Assembly: GCF_024168485.1 (NCBI RefSeq) | Contig: NZ_JALJVY010000009.1 | Coordinates: 1 to 64,000 of the forward strand | Source of the DNA: Sphingobium sp. OAS761 | Lineage (GTDB): Bacteria; Pseudomonadota; Alphaproteobacteria; Sphingomonadales; Sphingomonadaceae | DNA length: 64,000 nucleotides | Direction of reading: 5' to 3' | Part shown: piece by piece, positions 1-9,113 of the stretch | How positions within the stretch are numbered: the first letter of the stretch is position 1 | Layout of the letters: every line of letters begins with the position of its first letter | The notes under the pieces: generated by a model | What the model saw: the letters and a program-made list of their open reading frames with translations, nothing else | Told to the model about the DNA's origin: nothing | Databases searched by the model: none | Translations under genes and position numbers: made by a program

Positions 1-78
1 GAAGCTTGGAACAGGCTCGTCGATCAGCCGTGGCGCATCATGACAATCGGACGCCGCAAATGGGCATGTGGGTCGTGA
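1..78 (+). pseudogene. 3' end of an IS630-like transposase (partial, cut by window edge)
   Basis: Reading frame 1 is open from the first base and ends with TGA at 76-78. The 25 visible residues contain AWNRLVDQPWRIMTIG followed by RRKW, which resembles the C-terminal tail of IS630-family transposases as I remember it. Only the tail is visible, so I cannot say whether the gene is intact to the left of the window. No terminal inverted repeat was identified downstream. Its place at the outer side of the integrase and AlpA genes fits a mobile-element context. Confidence 0.5.
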
Positions 79-649
79 TCAATGCAGGTTGGTATTACTG
101 GTAAAGAGTGACCGAAAATGGTCGTGTCGTGCCGGGCCTCCTTCCGCGCAAAGCGCTCGAACCATCCATTCTTGAAAATGCGCGAGATGGCGGTTCTCCT
201 GCTTCTTCCGCCATATATAACACCTAGCGTTATAGTTCAACGACGGTGGGATGGGACGATACACCATCGGCCTTCTTGACAGCGGATGCGCTGCGGGTGA
301 GCATGAGTTCCTGCTTCATCACGCTGCGAAGGTGGTCCTTACAAAGGAGCATCCCATGATCGACTCGGCCTAGCGCCTTCTGGCTGTCCCCCGGAACGGG
401 GCGGTTGCGAAGGCTGCGCATGGGATTTTGGTACAGGCTGGGAAAAAATCTGCACTGATCGTGGTCGGTGAGAAGTCTACGCCAAATTCCGCCGTCTTCC
501 GCCGCTGACCGCCGATTGCCGCCGGCGTCCACCATCACCTCACAGCAGTGCTGCCAGCGCGCCCGGAAGTCTCTTGTCCGGGACGGCAAGGCATCCAATG
601 CTCGTGGTCGGGGGCGCGTGCAACATCCTGATTTGAAGAGACTGCCCCC
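79..649. other. 571 bp without a recognisable gene
   Basis: No open frame here shows a family signature. A minus-strand frame ending near 230 encodes a short stretch that could be the tail of a decayed element gene, but most of that frame is antisense to the AlpA gene and has no recognised motif. I see no strong terminator. The stretch is probably element remnant plus the promoter of the AlpA-type gene. Confidence 0.4.
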
Positions 650-853
650 ATGACCAGTAGCGATCGTATCATCCGCATGAAAACCGTCCTCGCCCGCACA
701 GGGCTTTCCCGCACGACGCTCTATCGCAAGATGGGCGAAGGCACTTTCCCACGGCAGGTGAAGATCAGCGTCCACGGCGCTGGCTGGCGAGAGTCCGCTG
801 TTAACCGCTGGATTGCCGATCCGGCAGGCTATCGGGAAGAGTTGGGCGTTTGA
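650..853 (+). CDS. AlpA-family DNA-binding regulator
   Basis: This 67-residue protein has one predicted helix-turn-helix of the AlpA/excisionase type: an N-terminal IIRMKTVLARTGLSRTTLYR stretch followed by FPRQVKI and a C-terminal WRESAVNRWI helix, the usual AlpA layout. Family members come from P4-like satellites and integrative islands, where they activate integrase or excision genes. The start has an AAGAGA element about 9 bases upstream. It converges on the integrase gene (915-2150), so a role in controlling excision of the same element is a reasonable inference. Length matches the family. Confidence 0.85.
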   Translation: MTSSDRIIRMKTVLARTGLSRTTLYRKMGEGTFPRQVKISVHGAGWRESAVNRWIADPAGYREELGV

Positions 854-914
854 TCCTGTCGCCGTGCCCCTCGTTTCTTGTGGGCGAGGGCACGGCGACA
901 ATGACCGATTGCGT

Positions 915-2150
915 TCAGGCCGCCTGGCTTTTCGCCTTGCCGAATTTGCCGGTGAGTATCTTCTGGCCATCGCGCAGGAAATCGAGATGGTCTGACCAGT
1001 GCTGCATCATCCGCACGCGTTCGTCCCAATATTCACCGCGCGTATAAGCACGGCGCACTGCATTGTTGTCGCAATGGGCAAGCTGGCGTTCGATCGCGTC
1101 GGGATGCCATAGGCCCATCTCGTTGAGCAAAGTCGCCGCCATCGCCCGGAAGCCGTGGCCGGTCATTTCATCCTGCGCGAAGCCCATGCGGCGCAAGGCA
1201 GCGTTGATGGTGTTTTCCGACATGGGGCGATCCACCGAGCGGAGCGACGGGAACAGGTAGCGGCTGTAGTCCGCATCATGCTCAATGGTGCTAAGGATCG
1301 CCAATGCCTGCCGGGAGAGGGGGATGGTATGCGCCCGCCGCATCTTGGTCTTGTGCGCCGGGACCGTCCACAGCGCCTTGTCGAAATCAAAGTCAGCCCA
1401 TTCGGCATAGCGGAGTTCGCCCGGACGGACGAATACATGAGGCAACAGTTGCAGCGCGGCCTTGGTGTTGGCGAAGCCCTCGAACGCTTCAATGGCCCGC
1501 AGCAGTCCGCCCGCATTGTCCGCGCTGGTAATAGCAGCCCTGTGGACGGGCTGGGGCGCGATCAGCGCTCCGCGCAAGTCCGCCGCCACGTCGCGCTCGG
1601 CTCGGGCCGTAGCGATGGCGTACCGGAATATCTGGCTGCATGTGCTGCGCAGACGTTTGGCCGTCTCATAGCGGCCCTTGCCCTCCATCTTGCGCAGCAT
1701 GGTCAAAACCTCCTGCGCGGTGATGGCGGTGACAGGGCGTTTGCCCAGCGACGCATTGATAAATGCCAGCAGCCAGCGCAGTTTCTTCATGGTGACGGCG
1801 GAGCGACCTTCGCGCTCGACTTTTACCAGCCATTCGTCGGCGACAGCCTTGAAGCTGTTGGAGGCGGCCACCGTGGCGGCGATGCGATCCAGCCTGATCT
1901 TCTCGGCGGGATCGTCGCCCTTGGCTAACACTTTGCGGGCGGCGTCGCGCTGCTCGCGGGCGTCAGCAAGGCCGGTGTCGGGATAGACCCCAAAGGCCAA
2001 AGTCTTCTGCTTGCCCATATGGCGGTAGTTCATGCGCCAGTAGCGACCGCCATTGGGCGTCACATAGAGGAACAGGCCATCGCTATCGGTGAGCTTATAG
2101 GGCTTTACGCGGCCCTTGGCATTCTTGATGGCAGCAAAGGTGAGCGCCAT
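915..2150 (-). CDS. P4-type tyrosine-recombinase integrase
   Basis: This 411-residue protein catalyses site-specific integration and excision of the element. The N-terminal 90 residues match the DUF4102 arm-binding domain (LTDSDGLFLYVTPNGGRYWR). A core-binding domain follows, then a C-terminal catalytic domain. Visible catalytic residues are Arg242 (VRPGELR), His332 and Arg335 (HGFR), His359 (LAHCD) and Tyr369 (RRAYTRGEYW). Length is typical for P4-type integrases. The gene starts 163 bp from the 3' end of tRNA-Glu and reads away from it, the classic arrangement for an island integrated at a tRNA 3' end. The integrase looks intact. Confidence 0.95.
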   Translation of the reverse strand: MALTFAAIKNAKGRVKPYKLTDSDGLFLYVTPNGGRYWRMNYRHMGKQKTLAFGVYPDTGLADAREQRDAARKVLAKGDDPAEKIRLDRIAATVAASNSFKAVADEWLVKVEREGRSAVTMKKLRWLLAFINASLGKRPVTAITAQEVLTMLRKMEGKGRYETAKRLRSTCSQIFRYAIATARAERDVAADLRGALIAPQPVHRAAITSADNAGGLLRAIEAFEGFANTKAALQLLPHVFVRPGELRYAEWADFDFDKALWTVPAHKTKMRRAHTIPLSRQALAILSTIEHDADYSRYLFPSLRSVDRPMSENTINAALRRMGFAQDEMTGHGFRAMAATLLNEMGLWHPDAIERQLAHCDNNAVRRAYTRGEYWDERVRMMQHWSDHLDFLRDGQKILTGKFGKAKSQAA

Positions 2151-2201
2151 GATGGTATCTCCTTTTAGGGGAGGGCTGCGCTACCATCAGACATACCATC
2201 A
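2150..2201. repeat. Three TACCATCA repeats ahead of the integrase
   Basis: The octamer TACCATCA occurs at 2182-2189 and 2194-2201 as direct repeats with a 12-bp period, and inverted (TGATGGTA) at 2150-2157 across the integrase start. Short direct repeats between an integrase gene and its tRNA site are typical of arm-type recombinase binding sites or of an operator for int autoregulation. The repeats are visible; the function is inferred. Confidence 0.45.
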
Positions 2202-2313
2202 ACATGCTGGTATCCGGTGGTGCATAACCACTCCGTATGGGATACCTATACCACAAAAAACCGCAGAAATCCGCCGTTCCCGGCACTTCCTGAAACCCTC
2301 TGGGAGAGAGTTT

Positions 2314-2388
2314 TGGTGACCCCTACGGGAATCGAACCCGTGTTTCAGCCGTGAGAGGGCCGCGTCCTGACCGCTAGACGAAGGGGCC
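2314..2388 (-). tRNA. tRNA-Glu (anticodon CTC), likely island attachment site
   Basis: The minus strand starts GGCCCCTTCGTCTAGC and folds as a full cloverleaf. The acceptor stem GGCCCCT pairs with AGGGGTC (one G-U). The anticodon stem is CGGCC/GGCTG with loop CTCTCAC, giving anticodon CTC. The T arm contains GGTTCGATTCC, and CCA is encoded at 2316-2314. The 3' end faces the integrase gene, so the element probably recombined into this end and rebuilt it. I found no second copy of the tRNA 3' end in 1-650, so the other attachment site lies left of the window. Confidence 0.95.
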
Positions 2389-2422
2389 GCGCGGCGCGCT
2401 TGCAGCGGCCGGCAGGGGCAGC

Positions 2423-2450
2423 GCTTTAGCAGACCATGGCGGTCGGTCAA
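2423..2450 (-). promoter_or_regulatory. Candidate tRNA-Glu promoter
   Basis: On the minus strand TTGACC (2450-2445) is followed after 16 bp by TAAAGC (2428-2423), with TG just ahead of the -10 box. This places the transcript start some 30 bases upstream of the mature tRNA 5' end at 2388. Confidence 0.5.
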
Positions 2451-2463
2451 GTCGCCGCCGCCA

Positions 2464-2640
2464 TAAATAAAAAACCACCCCATGCGTATCACATGGGGTG
2501 GCCAGGTTCAGGGAGGAGACGCCTCCAAAGGGGGAGGCGCCCATACGACACACCCGAAAGGGGGGGCAGGTGCGCCGTATGATGATTAGATAAGACAGGT
2601 CGCATCCCCTTTCAAGGGGAATACGACAGGTCATTCATCC
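2464..2640 (-). ncRNA. Candidate C-rich small RNA or structured sapC 3' UTR with terminator
   Basis: On the minus strand three hairpins occur in a row. TCCCCTT/AAGGGGA (2620-2605) is flanked by direct repeats of GACCTGTC. CGCCTCC/GGAGGCG (2539-2520) has a pyrimidine loop. A perfect 10-bp stem CCACCCCATG/CATGGGGTGG (2501-2475) is followed by T6, a Rho-independent terminator. Between the second hairpin and the terminator is the unpaired sequence CTCCTCCC (2518-2511), an anti-Shine-Dalgarno motif of the kind exposed by alphaproteobacterial trans-acting sRNAs such as the ar14 family. No clear own promoter is visible, so it may be processed from the sapC transcript, whose stop codon is at 2672. 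Confidence 0.45.
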
Positions 2641-2671
2641 ATCATTTGGACCGTTTCGGCGCGACGTTATT

Positions 2672-3457
2672 TCAGGCGTTGGCGGGCTGGGCGACCGGAC
2701 CCTTGCCCTGAGTGACCTGCGCCTCGAAAATCTCGCGCATCAGTTGCAACGAGAACAGATGCGCATGAATCAGGGGCAGCATGCCGCTCTGGTTGATCTT
2801 GCGAAGCTGGTCGCCGCGCAGGTCGCGCAGCTTTTCCTCGTTGATCATGCGAAAGCCGCGATAGACAAAAGGCTGCTCGTTGCCCGGCGACTGGATGGCA
2901 ACTTCGCCGTCCATCAGCAGGTCCATTTCCTGCAACTCACGGACGAACTGGCCGGTGCGGGCGGCCGCCTGCTCGAAATCCTCGCAGAATTTCAGCACGC
3001 CCTGCGTCAGTTCGCTCGGCTGGTTGCCGTCGAACAGCGGATTGCCCTCGTCAAACACGCCGATAGCCGGGCTGGTGGGGTCGAAACAGAGCGACAATTC
3101 CTCGCTGTCGGGCCGCAGCTTCGCCAGCATCCAGGGATAGCGCCGGACATAGGCCGGAACGTAGGCCGGACCGCGCAGCTTGCCCTCGTCGTCGACGAAG
3201 ATGTTGACGCCCTCGTTGAGGCCCATCAGCGCCAGCGGAACGCTGTCGGCGCCGGCGGAAAAGATGATCGGCACGAACCGCTGGGCGGTAACGAACTCGT
3301 CCACCGTCAGCGGCACGGCGTGCTGGGTGACCAGGAATGGCGCGGCGTCGACCGAGCGGGTCTTGTATTCGGCATGGTCCTGCGTGCTGAGCGGGATGAG
3401 GTCGTTATAGAAAATCGGCAGGGTGTTCGCGGCTGCGCTGGCCATGGTCAGGTCCAT
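2672..3457 (-). CDS. SapC family protein
   Basis: This 261-residue protein has the features of the SapC family (PF07277): an N-terminal FYNDLIPLSTQDHAEY segment, then FVTAQRFVPIIFS, the GLNEGVNIFVDDEGK segment, AYVPAYVRRYPWML, and a C-terminal region ending in IHAHLFSLQLMREIF. The family name comes from S-layer loci but no reaction is established. In sphingomonads and caulobacters it often lies near TonB-dependent receptors; here it stands alone. I chose the ATG at 3457 (MDLTMAS) because an AGAAAGAG element precedes it. An ATG at 3478 and another at 3445 are also possible. Confidence 0.85.
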   Translation of the reverse strand: MDLTMASAAANTLPIFYNDLIPLSTQDHAEYKTRSVDAAPFLVTQHAVPLTVDEFVTAQRFVPIIFSAGADSVPLALMGLNEGVNIFVDDEGKLRGPAYVPAYVRRYPWMLAKLRPDSEELSLCFDPTSPAIGVFDEGNPLFDGNQPSELTQGVLKFCEDFEQAAARTGQFVRELQEMDLLMDGEVAIQSPGNEQPFVYRGFRMINEEKLRDLRGDQLRKINQSGMLPLIHAHLFSLQLMREIFEAQVTQGKGPVAQPANA

Positions 3458-3559
3458 TCTCTTTCTGGGCGGCGCCATCGCGGCGACGCGGGTCGCAATT
3501 GGGGCAGGGCGATAAAGGCCTTGCGGCCGCCGTGCAATCGCTTTGTCGGCGGTTCGGGC

Positions 3560-4999
3560 TCAGTCCTCGCCGGGCAGCGGGATCAGCTTGCCGGGGTTGA
3601 ACAGCCCGCCCGGGTCGAACGCGGCCTTGATCGCCCGCAGCGCGCCGATCCGCGCCGGGGCGGCCAGCCGCCCCAGTTCCGCCCGCTTCATCTGGCCGAT
3701 GCCATGCTCAGCCGAGATCGAGCCGCCCGCCGCGACCACCATATCATGCACGAAGCGGTTGATCGCTTCGCCCTGCGCCGCGATCCAGGCCGGACCGTCG
3801 CGCGTGCCGCGCGGCGCGCGGACGTGAAAATGAACATTGCCGTCGCCCAAGTGCCCGAAGGAGGAGGCGGTGGTGCCCGGAAACTGCGCCTGGACCCGCT
3901 CCGCCGCGTCGACCATGAAGGCGGGCATGCGCGCTACGGGCACGCTCACATCATATTGCAGCGCCGGCCCCTGCGCCCGTTCCGACTCCGACAGGGACTC
4001 GCGGATGCGCCAGAATGCCTCGGCCTGCGCTTCGCTCGCGGCGATGGTCGCGTCGGCGGCAATGCCGCGCTCCAGCGCCTCGGCCAGCGCTTCCTCCAGC
4101 CGCGCTGCGGGCCCCGGCTCGGAATGATCGGCATGGTCGATCTCGATCAGCACATGCCAGGGTGTTCGCGTGCCGACCGGCGACCGGGTGTCGGGAATAT
4201 GGCCCAGCACGAAGCCCAGCGTCTCGTCGGACAGTATCTCGAACCCTTCGACGGTATCGCCCAGCCGCGCTTCTGCCAGGCGCAGCAGCGACAGCGCGTC
4301 CTCGGGCGAGGGAACGGCGACCCAGCCGACCGCGCGCGTCGCGATCGCGGGGACCAGCCGCAGGGACGCAGCCGTCACCACGCCCAGAGTGCCTTCAGCG
4401 CCGATCAGCAGTTGCTTGATGTCGTAGCCGCGATTGTCCTTCTTCAGCGGGTCGAGCCCTTCATAGATGCTGCCGTCGGGCAGCACCGCCTCGATACCCG
4501 CGACCAGCGCGCGCATCGTACCGTGGCGCAGCACCTGCGTGCCGCCGGCATTGGTCGATATAAGCCCGCCGATGGTCGCCGAACCCTTCGCGCCAAGGCT
4601 CAGCGGGAAACGCCGTCCGACCGCTTCGGCCGCTTCGTGCAGGGTCGCCAGAATGACGCCGGCATCGCAAATCGCGAGATTGTCGTCAGGCGCCATCGCG
4701 CGGATACGGTTCATGCGTCGCAACGACAGGATCAGCGCCGATCCGTCGGCCGGCGGCGTCGCCCCGCCGACCATGGAACTGTTCCCGCCCTGTGGCACCA
4801 GCGGGACGCCCAGCTCCGTCGCCAGCCCTACCGCCGCCGCGACCTCCGCGGTCGACGCTGGCGCCAATATGGCCGCGGCCGCGCCATGATAGCGCCCGCG
4901 CCAGTCATGGACCCAGGGGTCGATGTCGTCCGGATCGGTCAGGACCGCCTTGGTCCCCAGCCGTTCGACGAAGCGCGCAATGACATGCTGATCGATCAT
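3560..4999 (-). CDS. FAD-linked 2-hydroxyacid dehydrogenase (D-2-hydroxyglutarate/lactate dehydrogenase type)
   Basis: This 479-residue flavoprotein has an N-terminal PCMH-type FAD-binding domain (AILAPASTAEVAAAVG, then PQGGNSSMVGGATP, then LGAKGSATIGGLISTNAGG) and a C-terminal cap domain with FGHLGDGNVHFHV and ISAEHGIGQMKR. This is the layout of GlcD, D-lactate dehydrogenase and D-2-hydroxyglutarate dehydrogenase. The wording of the FAD loop is closest to D-2-hydroxyglutarate dehydrogenases as I recall them, but substrate cannot be fixed from sequence. There is no CCG Fe-S subunit gene beside it, which argues against the GlcDEF complex. It is divergent from the small secreted protein at 5076. 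Confidence 0.9.
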   Translation of the reverse strand: MIDQHVIARFVERLGTKAVLTDPDDIDPWVHDWRGRYHGAAAAILAPASTAEVAAAVGLATELGVPLVPQGGNSSMVGGATPPADGSALILSLRRMNRIRAMAPDDNLAICDAGVILATLHEAAEAVGRRFPLSLGAKGSATIGGLISTNAGGTQVLRHGTMRALVAGIEAVLPDGSIYEGLDPLKKDNRGYDIKQLLIGAEGTLGVVTAASLRLVPAIATRAVGWVAVPSPEDALSLLRLAEARLGDTVEGFEILSDETLGFVLGHIPDTRSPVGTRTPWHVLIEIDHADHSEPGPAARLEEALAEALERGIAADATIAASEAQAEAFWRIRESLSESERAQGPALQYDVSVPVARMPAFMVDAAERVQAQFPGTTASSFGHLGDGNVHFHVRAPRGTRDGPAWIAAQGEAINRFVHDMVVAAGGSISAEHGIGQMKRAELGRLAAPARIGALRAIKAAFDPGGLFNPGKLIPLPGED

Positions 5000-5075
5000 G
5001 GCACCGCTATGCGCCGGAATTCATCGACTGTTCAACCATTGGACGATAGTCTGCGCCGTACAAAAGGGGTCGATA

Positions 5076-5510
5076 TTGTTTCATTCCATCCTGTTGTTGC
5101 TCGCCGCGTCGGCCGACCAGCCCGTGCAATGGGCGCAACTCACGATCGAGCAGAGGGTCATCATCCGCGTCCCCATGGCGCGGCAGGGCAAGGCTCCGGC
5201 GCGGATCACGCCTGATTCGCAGGATGATTGGGAGGAAAGAAAGGGGCCGCGCTGCATCGCCTTGCGATCGATCCGCGCTGCCAGCATCGTCACGCGCGAC
5301 GGGATCGACCTGATCCTGGCGGACCGCCATCGCTATCGCGCGCGACTGGAAAAGGGATGCGACTCGGCTGGATATTATTCGGGTTTCTATGTGGAGCCGG
5401 CGGAGGACGGGTCGCTATGTTCGGGTCGGGACGAATTGCAGGCGCGCAGTGGGGCGAGCTGCGAAATCGTAAGCTTTCGTCGCCTCGTCGAGGCGGAAGA
5501 CGGTGACTGA
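5076..5510 (+). CDS. Small secreted hypothetical protein (probable TTG start)
   Basis: I do not recognise a named family. From the TTG at 5076 the protein is 144 residues and begins with a short hydrophobic stretch (FHSILLLLAASA), a plausible signal peptide. An AAAGGGG element ends about 6 bases upstream, which is why I prefer TTG to the ATG at 4998, whose extra 26 residues lack signal character and reach into the divergent gene. The mature part contains CIALRSIRAASI, a basic/aromatic stretch, and four cysteines, compatible with a periplasmic disulfide-bonded protein. It appears monocistronic. Confidence 0.7.
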   Translation: MFHSILLLLAASADQPVQWAQLTIEQRVIIRVPMARQGKAPARITPDSQDDWEERKGPRCIALRSIRAASIVTRDGIDLILADRHRYRARLEKGCDSAGYYSGFYVEPAEDGSLCSGRDELQARSGASCEIVSFRRLVEAEDGD

Positions 5511-5624
5511 CCGGCGCCGGAATCGCGCGATTTTCTTGACAAGCGGCCAATATTTCCGCAAGGCCCGCGCGATTTATGCCCTGTTGAACGCCGGGCGCCT
5601 CTCCCTCCAGTAACGGACGCCTGA

Positions 5625-7016
5625 ATGACTTTTGCCGATCTCGGCCTTTCCGATGAATTGCTCAGGGCCGTGACCGAAGCGGGTTACGACACGCCCACGC
5701 CCATCCAGGCGCAGGCGATCCCGCCGGTCCTGATGATGAGGGACATTATCGGCATCGCGCAGACCGGCACCGGCAAGACCGCCAGCTTCGTGCTGCCGAT
5801 GATCGACATATTGGCGCATGGCCGCGCCCGTGCGCTGATGCCGCGCAGCCTGATCCTGGAACCGACCCGCGAACTTGCCGCCCAGGTTGCGGAGAATTTC
5901 GAGAAATACGGGAAATATCACAAGCTTTCCATGGCGTTGCTGATCGGCGGCGTGCAGATGGGTGATCAGGTCAGGGCGCTGGAAAAGGGCGTCGACGTGC
6001 TGATCGCCACGCCGGGCCGTCTGATGGACCTGTTCGAGCGCGGCAAAATTCTTCTCAACGGCTGCAGCATGCTGGTGATCGACGAGGCGGACCGGATGCT
6101 CGACATGGGCTTCATCCCCGACATCGAACAGATTTGCACGAAGCTGCCCGCCCAGCGCCAGACGCTGCTGTTTTCGGCGACCATGCCGCCGGTCATCAAG
6201 AAACTGGCGGATCGGTTCCTGTCCAATCCCAAGTCGATCGAAGTGGCGCGACCCGCGACCGCCTCGATCAACATCACCCAGAATCTGGTTAAGGTCGATT
6301 CGCGCAAGAAGCGGGAAGCACTCCGCGCGCTGCTGGACCGGCAGGACGTGCACAGCGCGGTCATCTTCTGCAACCGCAAGACCACGGTGCGTGAACTCAA
6401 CAAGAGCCTTCAGCGCCATGGCTATCGATCGGGCGAGATCCATGGCGACATCGATCAGGCATCGCGCATCGCCGAGCTGGAGCGGTTTCGCGTCGGCACG
6501 GTCAACATCCTGGTCGCGTCCGACGTCGCGGCCCGCGGCCTGGACATCAAGGGCGTATCGCACGTCTTCAACTTCGACGCACCGTGGCATCCGGACGATT
6601 ATGTCCACCGTATCGGGCGCACCGGTCGCGCGGGTGCGAAAGGCGTCGCTTTCACCTTCGTGACCAAGGACGATGCCGAGGCGATCGACAATATCCAGAA
6701 ATTGATCGGTACGCAGATCCCCTATGCGGACATGCCCGACACAGGCACGGACGCCGGCCCGCCGGAGGACGCGCCGCAAGAGCGTCCCGCCCGTGCCGAA
6801 CGGTCGAAGCGTGGCAAGGAACGGGATGGCAAGCCCGGGCAAAAGGCGGAAGCGCGCGCTGAAGAGACACGCCGCGAAGAGCCTCGCCGTCAGGAACGCC
6901 CGGCCCGCCCGCCCGAACCGCGTCGTGCGCCGCGCCACGCGGAGCGGGATGACGGCCCGGACGATGGCTGGAACGGCCCGGTTCCGGAATTTCTATCGGT
7001 CGGTTTCAGCGGCTGA
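5625..7016 (+). CDS. DEAD-box ATP-dependent RNA helicase, RhlE type
   Basis: This 463-residue protein unwinds RNA duplexes using ATP. Visible motifs are the Q motif ([11 protein letters not shown], about 24-34), motif I AQTGTGKT (45-52), PTRELA, motif II DEAD (about 152-155) followed by RMLDMGF, motif III SAT, and helicase-C motifs [15 protein letters not shown] [11 protein letters not shown] and [10 protein letters not shown]. From about residue 370 a Glu/Arg/Pro-rich low-complexity tail follows, as in RhlE proteins, which is probably an RNA-contacting tail. It converges on sppA. Confidence 0.93.
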   Translation: MTFADLGLSDELLRAVTEAGYDTPTPIQAQAIPPVLMMRDIIGIAQTGTGKTASFVLPMIDILAHGRARALMPRSLILEPTRELAAQVAENFEKYGKYHKLSMALLIGGVQMGDQVRALEKGVDVLIATPGRLMDLFERGKILLNGCSMLVIDEADRMLDMGFIPDIEQICTKLPAQRQTLLFSATMPPVIKKLADRFLSNPKSIEVARPATASINITQNLVKVDSRKKREALRALLDRQDVHSAVIFCNRKTTVRELNKSLQRHGYRSGEIHGDIDQASRIAELERFRVGTVNILVASDVAARGLDIKGVSHVFNFDAPWHPDDYVHRIGRTGRAGAKGVAFTFVTKDDAEAIDNIQKLIGTQIPYADMPDTGTDAGPPEDAPQERPARAERSKRGKERDGKPGQKAEARAEETRREEPRRQERPARPPEPRRAPRHAERDDGPDDGWNGPVPEFLSVGFSG

Positions 7017-7063
7017 TCCGCCGCATGTCACCGCCGGCGATGCGCCATTAGACGCGATGGCTG

Positions 7064-8953
7064 TCACTTCAGCCATCCGGTCAGCACCGCCATCAGCCCG
7101 ATCCGCGCATCGCCGGACGCGGCGCGGGGCGCGCCATAGGCGCGGCATTGCAGGCAATCGGCGCGCACGCCGCCACCCGTCACCATCGCCCTTGCATCGT
7201 TGACCGCCTGAGCCGCCCAGCGGCGCTGGAGCAGCGCCTGTCGTGCCAGCAGGTCACGCGCCGCCCCGGCATCCTCGCCGTCGCGTTCGCGCTCTGCCAT
7301 GGCCTCGAACCATTGCGCCCATTTGTCGGGCTGCTTCTCGATCCAGTAGGGACGGGCCTTGGCCGGGTCGATCTTCGCGCGTCGCGCAGCTTCGGCGATG
7401 GCATCTTCCAGCCCGCCGAAACGATCGACCAGCCCGATCTGGCGTGCCGTCCCGCCGTCCCACACACGGCCCTGCGCGATGGCGTCAACCTGCTCGGGCG
7501 TCTTGCGACGCGACTTTGCCACCAGGCCGATGAAGCGGCGATAAATATCCTCCACGCCCATCTGCATGATCTGGTCGAACGCCTCGTTGGTGCCCGCCAT
7601 GACGTCGGGCTGGCCGGAAAGCGGCGTGGTGCGCACGCCGTCGGTCGTGATACCCATCTTGGCCAAAGTGCCTTCGAAACTGGGGAGGATGCCGAAGACG
7701 CCGATGGAACCGGTGATGGTGTCGGGCTCGGCGAAGATGATGTCCGCAGGCGTCGACACCCAATAGCCGCCGCTCGCCGCGACATTGCCCATGGACACGA
7801 CGACCGGCAGGCCCTGTGCCTTCGCCTGCAATATGGCATCGCGGATCTTGTTGCCCGCCATCACAGATCCGCCGGGCGAATCCACCCGGACGACCAGGGC
7901 CTTCAGCGATTTTTCGTCGAGCGCCGTCAGCAGCAGGTCGGAAATCGTATCGCCCGCCGCCGTGCCGGGGCCGGCCTCGCCGTCGACAATGTCGCCGGCG
8001 ACGGTGAGCACGCCGATCTGGCCGTCATTGGCGGGCTTGCGCGCCTTTACATAGGTCGAAAGATCGATTGAGGCGAAACTCCCTGCGGCATCATCCGTGC
8101 CATCCCCGGCGATGTCGGCGACATGATCGCCGAACGCGCTTTCGTTGCCTACCCGGTCTATCAGGCCGGCAGCCATCGCAGCCTTGGCCATGTCGCCCCC
8201 CGCCGCGCGTGCGGCGGCGACGGGATCGGCGGCATAGGCGGCGATTTTCGCCTTGGGGCGTGCCTTGGCCACGTCATCCTGCCAATTCTGCCACAGCGCG
8301 GCGGCCAGCGCCTGATTGGCCTGCTTCGCTTCGGGAGACTGGTCGGCACGGATGAAGGGTTCGACGAAACTCTTGTACGTGCCGACGCGATAGACATGGG
8401 TGGTGACGCCCAGCTTGTCGATCAATCCCTTGTAGAACAGGCTGGACCCGCCCCGTCCCATGATGGCTACGCCACCCAGCGGGTCGGTCCATATTTCGCT
8501 CGCATGGGCGGCCAGCTGATAACCATCGTCGGTATAGAGCGTGGCATAGGTCAATACGGGCTTCTTCGCCGCGCGCACCGCGTCCAGCGCTTTGCCCACC
8601 CGTGCCATCGCGACCTGGCCGCCGCCCATGAAACCGTCCAGGTTCAGCACGACCGCCTTCACCTTGGCATCTGTCCTGGCCGCTTCCAGCGCCAGGACGA
8701 TATCCGACAGGCGATATTCCTTCGCATCCGGTCCGCTGCCCGACAGCAGTGCGAAGGGATCGACCTCGGCTGGCTGTTCCACGATCGTTCCGTCCAGGTC
8801 CAGCAGCAGCGCACCGCTGGCGATGGCTTTTGCGGGCTTGGGCGAAAAGGACAGCGCGGCGTAGAGCGCGCCGAAGAACAGCAGCAGGAACAGCAGGACC
8901 AGCCCGTCCTTGATCGCGACCAATATGCGCCAGACGCCCTTTACGAATGCCAA
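7064..8953 (-). CDS. sppA: Signal peptide peptidase SppA, 67-kDa type
   Basis: This 629-residue membrane-anchored serine protease degrades leftover signal peptides. Residues 15-35 form the N-terminal membrane segment. Two S49 repeats follow, as in the long E. coli-type SppA. The catalytic dyad is visible: the general-base Lys194 in VGTYKS of the first repeat and nucleophile Ser363 in [13 protein letters not shown] of the second. The overall length matches the long subfamily. It is transcribed away from gpmA and towards the helicase gene. No truncation is seen. Confidence 0.93.
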   Translation of the reverse strand: MAFVKGVWRILVAIKDGLVLLFLLLFFGALYAALSFSPKPAKAIASGALLLDLDGTIVEQPAEVDPFALLSGSGPDAKEYRLSDIVLALEAARTDAKVKAVVLNLDGFMGGGQVAMARVGKALDAVRAAKKPVLTYATLYTDDGYQLAAHASEIWTDPLGGVAIMGRGGSSLFYKGLIDKLGVTTHVYRVGTYKSFVEPFIRADQSPEAKQANQALAAALWQNWQDDVAKARPKAKIAAYAADPVAAARAAGGDMAKAAMAAGLIDRVGNESAFGDHVADIAGDGTDDAAGSFASIDLSTYVKARKPANDGQIGVLTVAGDIVDGEAGPGTAAGDTISDLLLTALDEKSLKALVVRVDSPGGSVMAGNKIRDAILQAKAQGLPVVVSMGNVAASGGYWVSTPADIIFAEPDTITGSIGVFGILPSFEGTLAKMGITTDGVRTTPLSGQPDVMAGTNEAFDQIMQMGVEDIYRRFIGLVAKSRRKTPEQVDAIAQGRVWDGGTARQIGLVDRFGGLEDAIAEAARRAKIDPAKARPYWIEKQPDKWAQWFEAMAERERDGEDAGAARDLLARQALLQRRWAAQAVNDARAMVTGGGVRADCLQCRAYGAPRAASGDARIGLMAVLTGWLK

Positions 8954-9113
8954 GTCCCTGCTTCCTTCCGGTGATGTCCCGCAACCAGCTATCCGATGGC
9001 GTGCCGGACTGCAATGTGGGGGACGGTCGCAGGGGCGGCAAGCTTGCGCCGCCGATTTTGGCCGCTATGGGATGCAGCCATCATTCGCCGCTATCGTGCA
9101 GGAGACGCGCCAG

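Noticed and set aside
230..970. A 246-codon minus-strand frame crossing the AlpA gene
   Set aside because: It overlaps the AlpA gene and the integrase end and shows no motif. Its last 50 residues look slightly protein-like and could be a decayed element gene, but this is too weak to list.
2744..5215. An 823-codon plus-strand frame opposite SapC and the FAD-linked dehydrogenase
   Set aside because: It is the mirror of two well-supported minus-strand genes, is full of Arg/Gln/His as antisense frames in G+C-rich DNA are, and has no family motif.
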